Positions 1 through 12,500 of a stretch of DNA of 64,000 nt are shown here, in pieces. Position 1 is the first letter of the stretch, and each line of letters begins with the position of its first letter. The notes under the pieces are model-generated. The model saw only the letters and a list, made by a program, of their open reading frames with translations. It was not told where the DNA came from and made no database searches. This DNA comes from Syngnathus acus (Eukaryota; Chordata; Actinopteri; Syngnathiformes; Syngnathidae). The position numbers were made by a program, and so were the translations under genes. The stretch is taken from positions 3,649,104-3,713,103 of the forward strand of contig NC_051105.1 in NCBI RefSeq assembly GCF_901709675.1, read 5' to 3'.

Positions 1-180
1 GCATAGAATAAATAACTCAACGTTGCTCAAACATTAATGCAATCACAATATAGTAACACTCGAAATAGTGAAAACTAACAATATATCAATAACTCAATGT
101 TGCTCAAACGTTAATATCACACAACACACAAAATAAACACGTAAAGTTTACTTTAATTAGTCCTCATCCACGAATCCATA

Positions 181-282
181 TTGGTCCATATATAAGGCGC
201 ACCGGATTATAAGGCGCACTGTCGGCTTTTGAAAAAAATTGGAAGTTTTTAGGTGCGCCTTATAGTGCGGAAAATACGGTAT
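181..282. repeat. Dispersed MITE-like repeat (AAGGCGCAC family)
   Basis: A short element with complementary ends: ATAAGGCGCAC occurs twice near 190-220 and its complement GTGCGCCTTAT near 252-263, followed by the end motif AATACGGTAT. From memory this motif pair is common across fish genomes. It lies in the first, incomplete intron of the window. No coding sequence is seen in bases 1-510. Confidence 0.6.
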
Positions 283-510
283 ATTCTCAGAAGTAACTAC
301 AGGGGACCCTCATTCTCCTTTATTGATTGTAATGATTGTCATTCTCACCCTGGTTTTGATTTTTGAAGTGCAAAATCAAGTTCAAAACCCAGCCAAGTCG
401 GTACTCTCGTATAAAAGTAGGATAAGATAAGCTCACAGTGAGACATCCGACTTGTGCCATTCACAAGTAACTCCATGTTTTGATTATGCCTTGTCATCTC
501 TTCCTTCAAG

Positions 511-3500
511 GTGGCTGCAACCAGACTCCTACGCCGACCCCCAGAAGACATCTCTGATCCTAAACAAAGATGACATACGCTGCGGGTGGCCAGCTACTAT
601 TGTTGTGCAGACCAAAGATCAATATGGAGATATGGTGCATGTTCCAAATATGAAGGTTGGGAACAATGTTGACTTCCATTTAGAGAAAATTGAACTGGTC
701 GAGATGTAGCACTAGACTAAAATTCCTCATCCGTTTCATAACCAGGTGGAAGTAAAGGCCGTGCCTGTTTCTCAAAAGAAGTCGCTGCAGCCTGAAAATG
801 TGAAAAAACTGCAGCGACTAACCGGAAGCTCCTCACCGGCGTCTTCAGGTCCCGACCTCACCTTTGGAGGTCTGCCAGCACCCAAGCTGGAGGCCACGTA
901 CGAGCCCATGATTGTGAAAGAAGCTCGCTACATTGCCATCACCATGATGAAGGTCAGCACCATAAAGTCTTTCCTGTTGAGCACCTCATGTAATAACTCC
1001 TTTGACTTTCTCATTTATATTTTTCTAGGCATATGAAAACTACTCGTTTGAGGAGCTACGCTTCGCTTCTCCCACTCCAAAGAGGTACAAGACAGTGAGA
1101 GTTGCATTCGAGTACTGTGGAACCTTATTATTCTCATTTCAAAACAATTGGAAATCATGTCAAGTCTAAATCAATTGTTTAAAAGTAAAATTACTCACCC
1201 TTTGAAGACACCTGACATGCAATGGAGAGAGTGGTGTATATCTGGAATGAATTAATCTGTAGCACTTGGTTAGTTTGGTATAGTTGATGAGCTTCTTACT
1301 GTGGTCAAATTAATTTGTGTATGTCATTAATGATTGCTCATCATACAGAGAAGCCAGAATATTTCAGATGCTGTTTCCGTCCTAAACTCGGTTCCGTGGT
1401 CGTCATCACATTTTCCTTTTTCAGGCCCAGCGAGAACATGCTGATACGCGCCAACACTGATGGAACCTACAGTGCCAACTGGACCCCGGGAGCGATCGGT
1501 CTCTATACAATCCACGTCACCATTGATGGAATTGAAATAGGTGCGTGCTCATCTCTTATGCTGCATTTAAAACACATTTTAGTTTCATAATGGTACATCA
1601 CTTAGGAAATGTTCGGAATGCACCGAAGTCGGTCTTTGTATGTTGCTTTTGGGAATACTTAGGGCAATGGTGTTGACATTGAATTGAAACAAAGTACCTG
1701 GCTTTTTACAGATGCAGGTTTGGAGGTAGAAGTCAAAGACCCTCCCAAAGGCATGATACCACCAGGGACGCAGATGGTCAAACCCAAGGCAGAGCCTCAG
1801 CCGAGCAAGGTTAGCTGTTATTTTGAATTGACCTTCCTCGTAAACACATCCATGTTTGCAAATCACTCTCCGGAAAGCTCAAGTGATCTTCTCGTCTCAA
1901 ACACGACATCGCTCAAGATATCCGAAGTAACATTTGAAAAAAAAAGTGTGTCTTTTCAAAATACCCTTCCGCTCACTAAGAACCAATCACAATCAATCTA
2001 CTAATAATTTGCTCCTCTACTTTCATTTCTTCTCATCACATCGCAAAATCTCGTCTATTATAATATACCTCTATATTGACTTTTACCCCAAATTTCCAAA
2101 CTCTCCTTGCGGATATAAGAAAGAATATCCGCTGCGCTGAGGCCTTAGCTGTCGTGCTTTTCGTTAAGATGAAGCGAGCTCATCCGACCGATGTATGTCC
2201 TTCTTTTGTGCATGCGCCCCTGCTTTCTTTCCCTCTTGTCCTTCTTCGTCTTCCGTTGCTGCTGTGGCTCACACCCAGTCTCCCCTCTGCTTCTCTCAGG
2301 TGCGCAAATTTGCGTCCAAGGACAGCGCAGGCCTACGTGTGCGCAGTCACCCCTCCCTGCAGAGCGAACAAATAGGCATAGTGCACGTCAATGGCACCAT
2401 CACTTTCATTGACGAGGTAATTGAGCCCTGAAAAAGACGATCACTCTTATTCTAAGCCGATAAAGACAGACATTTGCAAAAATGCACCTCCAAATCAATT
2501 GCCGTACAATTTGGAACTCAGTATTTTTGTGAAATTATCATATTTTGCTGTCACCGTTGCTGTGAGGATTAATCGACCTTTCTGAGCAGTACACGTATCA
2601 TCATTGATCTTCTCCAAATAGTCCGCTTGCTTCTAAATGTTGTGGTGATTACCTTTTGCCCCAAATCTTTACACTTTTCTTTGACATGTTTCTGCTTACA
2701 AAGTATCCTGAGGCATTTTAGGCATAGTTCGCTTTTAGTTACAATTTCAGGAGGAACCTGAAATGCGCTGTAACGATAAAGGTTATGAGTCCAATCTAAA
2801 TAATTCCTGAAATGTAACTCTAAAAGATTAATATCGTCCCTTTTTTGAGACATTCTTGCGGCATATGAGTTCTTTATGCGTGTTTTTCATGCCCCTCCTG
2901 TTTCCATAGTAACGCCCTGCTCTATTGCTTGTTTCCTCTGCCCTCCCCTTCCGCTTCCTCTAGATCCACAATGATGATGGCGTGTGGCTCAAGCTCAATG
3001 ATGAAACCCTCAAGAAGTACGTGCCCAGCATGAATGGCTACACCGAGGCTTGGTGCCTCTCTTTTAACCAGCATTTGGGCAGGAGCCTTCTGGTCCCCGC
3101 CGACGTAAGTAAGAAGGAGGCAGACTGACGGAGGCTGGGGAGAAGCTCACATCCCCTTGTTTGTTACGAGTCCAAATGACTTTTCAAGGTTCATGTTTTG
3201 GCACCCTCTTCCGAAATGTACACAAAGCATGGAGGGAGCTTTTGCATGTACAGTATCTTTTTAAATAACAATTTATACGAAGGCACGTAGCTAAGAGATG
3301 CTTCAAGGTGGTTATGAATGACCAAAATATACCGTATTTCCTCATATAGTGACTCAAGAGGTTAGAATATCCTCAAGGCTTGTTGGGCATTTATAGTTTT
3401 AGGATTACCTTTAGAATATTTGTAAATGTTATTTTTGTAGCATTGTTTTCCACAAATGAATGATACTTCAACTACTTCAATATCATAAATATGCCTCATA

Positions 3501-6500
3501 TGAATGACTTGGTCACTCAACTGTCATGAGTGCCAAGTGTCTATTATGGGAAAGGAACTTCTTAGGAAGGAGATCTACAGTTACTCAGCTCTTCTCTTGA
3601 GAGTTCCACAAAGGCTGCTTTGTGCGCCACCACACCCAGATCAGCGCGGCTAGGCTTCAAACACGCTAGACTAGACTAGCGCTGGCACGGAAATTAATTA
3701 ATGCCCATTTATTTGCCGAGCGCACGGGCGCCAATCTACCCATATAGGGCCCCTTTAATTGAACAACTGAAGTGATTACAGTTTCCAACATATTCCAAAT
3801 AATTAAGATGTAAATCATAGAACTGCATTTTTTTTTAAGGGAAAAATCGCTGCCGAATCTTGTTCATCGAAGTGAATAATTCACCAGAGGAATACTAATT
3901 GGGGCACTGTGTAGGCTGCGAGCACTATTTGAGAAAATACGGTATATGTTGAAATGGAAGCAACTCTTAAAAGTGCTCATGCACTCACATAGAACACTTT
4001 GGAGTGCATTGATTAACACAGAGAACAAGACGCGGCTTTAATCCTGTGGTAAATTAGCTGAGTGGGCTCTTTCTTCATTCCCTCACAGTCCATTAACACT
4101 AATGCATTACGGCATGCCGCAATGAAGTTTTTTTCTTTTTCTCTCTCTTGCTTTTTGCTACTCCATGCCATGACCAGTTCCAAAAGACACTATGTGATAT
4201 GCTCTTCAGTTGTTTGAGTACCATGGGAGAGGAAAAATGAAATTCATGTTTTCGTGAAGCTTTTGAGTGGAGTAGTTACACCTCCGCCGTTCCACTTTTG
4301 CATCTGGTCGCATTTGGGGCTCCAAGGCTTTCAGTGCAAGGTCTTTGTCTGAACAGCATGACACACCGTATCATCCAAGTCGGGGGGGAATTTTTTTGGA
4401 AGTGCTTTCCATTCTTCTTTTTTTCAAATGATGCTATTTCGACTCATCCCCTCAATGAGCCAAATGTGCGAGAAACTTGTTCTTCCAAAAAAAAAAAGAA
4501 AACACTTCAGCGCCCCTTCACTCGTTCCTCCATCCTGTTTTTCTCTGCTGTGTGTCTTGACTGTCTCACAATCTGTTGCTCAGAGTGTCTTTAACGCTAG
4601 CCATGGAGTCAGGGATATCGGCTTTTTGTCGTGGACACCCTTAACTATATTCCCACCACAGGTGAGTTGTATGAAGGAGAGGGTTCAATAGCTTGCCTGC
4701 CCCCATCATCACCTATAGCATCTCATTTATTTCTCACGCAATCTCTGTAGTTGTGTCAAAAGGGAATGGAGCCAAAGCTGCATGGACGTCTCTTTTCTTT
4801 TTGTATCTTTTTGTCAGCCTAAGGTGATCGTGATGTTTCTCTTGAGGTGATTAATGTTTTTAATTGCATGGAATCCAAGACTTCTATACCGGTTAATGCA
4901 TGTTTATGTCTCCTCGCATGCCCTCCGTCGGTCTTTAGGAAAATGGCATAATTGTGTGTCGGTCCTTCAAGTGGAGTCGGTAAAAGTGTTAGAGTGACCT
5001 AATTCCTGCGCACTGCTTCTGTACTTTCCTCTTGAATGGTTTGAAAACAACTGGACAAAATTATTGAGACACATGTCTTAATGAATTCATCAAGAGACTT
5101 AAAAGTTTCCTCTGAATCTCGGTGCATCTGGTGATGTGGACTTTTGATGGGGACAATTACCGTAATGTTAATTATTGGTCATTTCAATAGGATGGGAACA
5201 TTTCGCAGAATATTTTGAACTCCTGTTTTGATGTCAGTGGTATTCTGAGAATAGAGGAAGTTTCTGTTCAATCGTGGACATCATGCTGTTCGCCCTTAGC
5301 AATCTCATGGTGAGTGAAACAACTGCTCCGCTAATGGTTGCAACCAATTTGTAAACTCCAATATGACTCATTTGCTCCAATCCACAAGTTATCAAAATTT
5401 TGTTTCACACGATTGCTGATCAGTTCATCGCCAATGCCAAGAGACCTTGGGCAGTTCAGTTTCTAACCTGGTAGAATGGACAACACTCTAATGTCTTTTA
5501 GAAAGACCTCGTAGAGTAGTAGAAGCTGTTATCATTGCAAACAGGGCAAACATTCCCACATTTTCTTCTTGGTGTCCCAATACTTTTGTCCATATTGTTT
5601 TTGATAAAACATTGCTAATGTAAAGTTGTACTGTAAAGTTTCTGAAACTTGTTTTATCTGTTAAAAGCTTATTTCCTCACATAATGGCCTATATTTACTT
5701 AACTGCAGAGTATCAATCCAATGTTCTTGTAATTACAGTGTATTTCTTTACATTTTACCTAATTAAAAGACAATGTTTAAAATAAAATACAATAAGTTAG
5801 CCTTGTGAGGATTAGCAGTATTGAAGATGAATGATTGTATATAATAAACATGACAGGAACAACTTTCTGCCATGGCGATAAATAATAAATAGAATTAACA
5901 TTTTATCCTCATTAACGTTAAAGGAAACAAAAAAGTGTAAATCTTCTGAATAACTTTATTAACATTGTTTACACTCACCGCACACATGCTGACAATAAGA
6001 GCACCATTGCCACCTACTGGAGTGGATGTGCAATTACACTTTGTTCTAGTGGCAGAAAAGGCGCATTCTCTGGGATTTCACGTGGTTCCTCTGGCATTGC
6101 ACCACACTCCCTCCCAGGGTGGGCCCGTGCCACTATTTGAGAAGGGTTAGGGTTAGGGTGTCTTCAAGTGGAGAAGGCACCTATTCTCTATTACAGTGGA
6201 GGGAATATGTTCTGTAAAAATTGAGAAAAATCTCAGAAAAATTAAACTATAGTGGAGTCTCCTCGATTTGAAAAAGAGATTTAATTTGGTATCGTTTTTA
6301 GGCCTACTTCATGTGTGCTCCCACTCATCCTAATTCCCACTTTTACTTCTTTCAGGAGGTCAGGGGCCAGACGGAGGACACCACAAAGGAGGTGAGCAGC
6401 TGCCCTTCCCACGAAGCTCCCGCTCGGGTGCAGGGCGGGGCAGGGCAGGGCGGCGGACCGGGGCTTTATAAGGTAGTGAAGACCGGCCCCTCTGGTCACA

Positions 6501-9500
6501 ACATCAGAAGCTGCCCAAACCTTAGGGGTATCCCCATTGGAATGTTAGTACTTGGCAACATGGTCAAGGCCATAGGCGAGGTATGCACTCATCCCAAATG
6601 CAATGTCTTAATGAGGGGTAGGGTGGATGGAATTTTGTTTCGTAATGAACGCCATTGATCAAATGAAGCGAAACCCCCACGCAAAGAAATCTCCTGAAAC
6701 TGACTAATCTCTGTATCTTGTGGCTATGTGCGCTTCATCTTTCACACTGTGCGATTTCTTACTGATTTCCATTTCTTCAATTTATCATATTGACAACTTT
6801 CACTTTTACCGAACGTAGCGACATCCTCCCCTTCTCTTTTTTTGGCTGCTGTGGTGTGTCATGCTGTTCACTAGCCCGCACTAGAATGGCTCGTCCGGAT
6901 CCAGGAGGCGCAGCCTGCACTCACTAATAATTCCCGTCTGTGTTCTGTTTTTTCCCCCCCAAATAATATAGTGTTTCAGGGATTTGAGTGCATTTAACTT
7001 TCAGTAAGCAACCTCTCAACGAGTAAGTTTTGCTTGAGCCACATTGGTTTGTTCCATAGTGTGGCGTGCTGACAGCAAAAAAAAAAAAAGATCAAATCCT
7101 TGTGTTCCAATATTGTGCATTGTGTACTGTATTTAAATTGATTTATTCTATTGCATGTTCAAGATTTTCTCTATTGCAATTTGTGCCATAGTCTGTGCAG
7201 TGACTTCACTGGGATTGATAAAAAAGAAAATATGAAGTGCCCATAGACTGTATAAAATGTGGATGGACCCATTGTGACAAGGGTTGAGTGTTTTAACCAC
7301 TGAGTATTTGAGGGTGGAATTTAGCAACAAATACCAAAAACAGTAAAGCCTTTGAGGTAGAAGCCATTTGTATTTAAATGCATTTCAATTTGAATGCTCC
7401 CCTATGCTGTTTGTAGGAGATAGGGACCCTGCAATTGAAATGCATATGGATTTTTCTTGAACCACTCTTGGTTTATATTGCCTTTAAATGATACAAGAGG
7501 GCGTCAGAGAACTACTTTTGTCCAATTGATGCTTTCATCTCACTTCAGTTTGTTTCCCTGGAAAACAAGGCACCAGCAATACTGTTATCAATACACAGGG
7601 TTTAACTGTGAATAATTGAATGAAAAGGCCTCTAAGCCGTAAATATAAACTATCAATCCATACGGCAGTAACGGAGCATGCGTTTCGAAACGTTACATCA
7701 ATATTATAATAAAGCGAGTACACTTTAAGCTGATTGCTACCGGATGCAAAGGCTACATCCACTCTTATACAGTCTACAGTATGTTTTGATTTGATTAAAT
7801 AAGGAATAAAGGATAAATAAGGACAGAGCATGGGTTGGTTATAGAGTTTGGATAAAGAGTATTATGTTTGTGCCAGGTGGTCAACTCAGAGGGAACTTGG
7901 GTGCAGCTGGATAAAAACAGCGTCGTGGAGTTCTGCGAGAGTGATGAGGGAGAGGCTTGGTCACTGGCCAGAGACCGCGGAGGGAACCAATACCTTCGCC
8001 ATGACGAGGGTAAACCACCTCATCCATCATCATCACTGTACAACAAAATGCGATGACTTTTGGGATAATGAGATTTCATCCGCTCTCGCAGAACAAGTGC
8101 TGCTTGAGCACGGTGCTCAGACGCCGCCGCCGAGCCCTTTCTCAGTGCAGGCCTTCAACAGAGCTGCAACATCCAATGGAGCTCAGGGCTTCGACTATGG
8201 GATCACCAATAACAAAGGTCAGCGTAGGGATGGATTAGATGTCAGCACAAACTCTAACACTCATGCAAAACATTTTGACTGCTGTTTTTATCATGACTGA
8301 TATTCACTCAGCTGCCTCGAAGTTAGCTACACCTGCACCGACAGTGCTCCTTCCTGCACAAAGAGTGTCATGCTCAGTTTTAGACGTGCAATCGTTAAAT
8401 GATTAATCAACAATTAGTTGATTATTAATTGATAAGCTGCAATGTGTGCTCCAACAAAAGTTTTATACCCTTGCAGAGTTTAACCACATGAATGAACATA
8501 AACTTGAACTGCAAACCGCAGTAATAAATTGACTTTGCCTGAAGGGAGCAGTTACTTTTGCAAAAGCTGAAGGCTTGATGCTGGATCTCATATGGTACAG
8601 GTGTACCTAATGAAGTCTCGCCTCACACGTCACTAAACACACGTGACCGTCATGAGAATTGATTTCATGGATTTATCCGCCTTTTCCATAGCCTAGTCCT
8701 TTTAATAGAGAATTTTGAGTTAGCACTCCCCCCCCCCCCCCCCCCCCATAGTTTTAATTTTGAGCTTTTCACACGCTACATTCAAATATCACCAATTCAT
8801 TGCAATATCACTTTTCATGTTTTGATGCATGATTTGATGCTTTAGTCACTCCCTCTACATTCTCATCATCATCATGTCTGTTTTTCTTCAGTCAGGCAGC
8901 TGTAGTTTTGCTTGGCCACTCCACACATATGTCACGCTTAATATGAAGATTGAGCTACCCTCACCCTCTATTGTGGTGTCCCTCCCCGTCCCAGTCGTCC
9001 CCTATAGTTAGCTATAGTTTCTCCACCTCCTCTGTCTCCGTGTTTGCAGGTGACCGACTGAGTGCCATACTGAATTCCATTCAGTCTGGGCCCTTCGTCT
9101 CAGCAGCTCCCTCCTCAATGTTTGAGCAAGCCGCACAGCCTCCCTCCTCTTCTTCCTCTTCCTCTTCCTCTTCGTCCTCCTCCTCCTCCTCTTCCTCTTC
9201 TTCCCTTGTCCACAGTCCATTTGTGTTTGGACAGTCCCCCTCCCAACTGTCTCAGCCGCAACCACAGCTTCTGAGTAAGTGTGTCCAGTGATTAGTCAGC
9301 TCCTGATCAAAGTTGTTCTAGATTTTATTTTATTTTTTAATACTTCCCTCATCGTCCTCATTCGCCCAGAATGTGTTGGAAGGCATCACATGAACTGTGT
9401 TGGTCCTTCAGCGAGAATACCTTAAACAAGTTTGCCAGTCTATTATTGAGTTATTGTTGTTTTAAAAACGAATAGGTGACATTGGATTGAAGTATACGTT

Positions 9501-12500
9501 TCCTCAAAAAATGGCTTCAACTCCATGAAACTTTACCCCTCAAACAGATGCCCCCCTCCCTCAGGAAAAGAAAATAGCTTGTGGTACTTTACTAGAACTG
9601 ACTGTAACAATTGTCCAGGTATGTCTTTGCCCTGATAATTATGGCAAACATACAACTTAAATATATTTGGCCTCCCACTTTGGGGAAAAAAAAAAAAGAC
9701 CTTTTCACCTTTACTCCTCTTGACAATAGTGCAAGAGGAGGAAAGAGGTAATATGGTAGTCACCTTTTTAAAACAAGAATTAGAATCTCAATTGTCGACT
9801 ATATAACTTGTTAAAATTACATTTTCACAAGCATGTGCTGACTTACGTGATTTATTTTTAGCTTGCGCTGATAATTGATCCTTTTTTTTTGTTCACACTC
9901 ATTTTGCATCAGTTTTCCTATTCCTACATTCTCATTCTTTGGGACTTTTCATTAGCCGCCCAGACCAACCACGGGTGTTGACGCCCTTGCATACAAAAGT
10001 ACTTTTAATTCTTTTCTCTAATGACCTCCTTGAGCGGATTTTTTTTTCCCAGCTTTTAATAGAATTGCACAGCTGTCAGTGTGTAATTGACATTGGACCT
10101 AACCCAAGTTAGCAGTTTTCTTCTTCAATTTTTTTTGTGTCATGCTGCTTAATTTTCTGCCTTAAAAACTAATTTCTCTCTCAGCTTCTCCACACATAAA
10201 TCAATGCATTGCCTGTTTCAATTTGACCATCTTAATTGATCCCATGTCCTTTTTTGTGCTTTCTCTCGCTCTCTATCACTCTCTCATTTTCTGCCTCCGG
10301 TGGCGTCCTTGCATTCCATGCCTTGTTTGTTTACCTTGCCACTTGTTTTCCGCTGTAGATGATTCGCTACGCAGCCTTGCTTCTCGCGAGCGTGCGCGCA
10401 AAAGCGGCGTGGCCGCGACCGGGCATGCCACTGCTCTCTCATCTCTTGCTCTGAGGCAAAAGGGTGGGTAGTCAAATCACGCATCCCCTCCCTCAGACCG
10501 AACAGACGTCGGGTCGACAGCGAGTTTTCTGTGCATGTATTTTATCGGCTTGTTATTAACATTCTCTAATCGGCTTTTGCCACCCCGCCCCGCCAAAAAT
10601 GGCCTTGTCTAAATGGTGTAATGATGATGAACCGCTCAATACATACCCATTTTCTCATTCACCTTTGTTTTAATCTTTCATATCAATTTAAGTATCTTTT
10701 TTTTTGGTCACGTGTCAGAATGTTATGTTGTAGCTGAATGAATTGAATGGGATTTCTCTGTTTGTCATGATGTTTAAAAAAAAAAAAGACAAACAAGCTT
10801 ACAACTAAGAGTAGCCTATTCTCAACTGCCTGTCAATGCCTGTGTCGCTGTTCTGTACAAACAGTATGGGCACAAAAGAGGGAGGCTGAGTCCGCAATGT
10901 CAATTGTAAGCCTTTTGTAGGGCGCATCAGAGCTGCAACTGAGGCGAGTGTAGAGTATTTTTTTTTCCTCACATCAGAGACTGACTTTGATGTCACTTAA
11001 TTATCAGATTGCGGGTTGCCGTGTCAGTGTGTAAAAAGCCTACAGTTGTGATAATCTCACACCTTCACTCAGTTCTGTGTAAAAAGCAAAGGAGGAGCTG
11101 ACTTCACAAAAAAAATCTCTTTGGCTGTTGACCTCTAGTATTTTCTTGGATCTGGAAATGTCATACTTTGACTGACTTGACATACATGGCTTTATATAGA
11201 TAACAGCCTCTCTCACACATGACCAGTGGCCATGAAAGTAGTTCTTAGAAAATTGGATCGTCATGTAAAGCTTGTAACCTGTGCAAAAAAAAAAATATCC
11301 GCTTTAAATGTGGTTTCTCTGAAGTTTTCTGATTTCATCTAACTGAATTATTGACATTTAGGTGAGCGAGGGAACCTGATGCCCGGTGCACGGTCCATGT
11401 CCCCGGCCTCCAAACACCGCCAGGAGAACCGTTCGCTCAAACAAGAAAGTCGAGGGAGCCGCGCGCAGGAACACGGAAGAGTCAAGACGGGCCAAGACGG
11501 GTCGCTCTCAGCCAGCGAAGCCCTCATACTACGCTCCGATACGGCCAAATTGCGCTCTGACTCTCATAGTCGTTCTCATTCGCCAAATCACAACACTCTG
11601 CAGGCCCTCAAGTCAGACGTCAGAACCTCGGGACATCGGTCGGAGTCTCCCAACGCCGGCTCCCGCTCTTCCTCGCCAAAACAAAAAGTGTCCTCTTCTG
11701 GCAGGTCCAGTCCTTCCAGCACCTCTTCACAGCATTCCTCCTTAACACACCACGACAAGAACCCCCCATGCAAAGTGAGCCCGTCATCCAAAGCCCGGCT
11801 AGAACCGCCCAGAGAAAGATCCAAGTCCGATTCCTACACTCTGGACCCAGACACGCTTAGGAAGAAGAAGATTCCTCTGACAGAGCCATTAAGAGGCAGA
11901 TCTACCTCCCCCAAACCAAAAGTGTCTCCCAAAGATCCAAACCAAGATGTTGACGGTAACACAGAGAACCGTGTTCCTTCCCCCCAAGTGACCCAGGAAA
12001 ACCTGCACAGCGAGGTGGTGGAGGTGTGTTCCTCGAGCACTCTTCTGTCAAACGAGGACGCAAATGATGAAAATGTGGAGGTGCAGGACTTGGAGGAAGC
12101 CTCGTGCAAGGTTCACTTTAGCATTGGCAAGGCGCCGGTCAAGGAGGAGCTGGAGAGCCGCTCATCGCCCAAAGTCAGTCGTAAAACCTCAAGTCGGCAC
12201 ACTCGGCCAAAGAAGGACAAATCCGGACCTCTTTTCAAAGGCGAGAGCGTGCAGAGGGTATGCGAGCCTGCCAAACAGGCCATGTCACCTTCTGTAGCAG
12301 AATGCTCCCGGGCGGTCTTTGCAGCATTCCTGTGGCATGAAGGGATAGTTCACGATGCCATGGCTTGTTCGTCCTTCCTCAAATTCAACCCGGACTTAAC
12401 CAAAGAGCATGCGCCCATACGCAGCTCCCTCGGACAGGGTGCCGAGGACAAGGAGAGCAAGCTCAAGAACCGCCACTCCCTTGAGATTTCCTCCGCACTT

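Noticed and set aside
6144-6159. Telomere-like GGGTTAGGGTTAGGG
   Set aside because: Only two and a half units inside a MYCBP2 intron; too short to mean an interstitial telomere or fusion point.
9008-9265. Minus-strand Arg/Lys-rich open frame
   Set aside because: It is the complement of the serine-coding microsatellite in MYCBP2.
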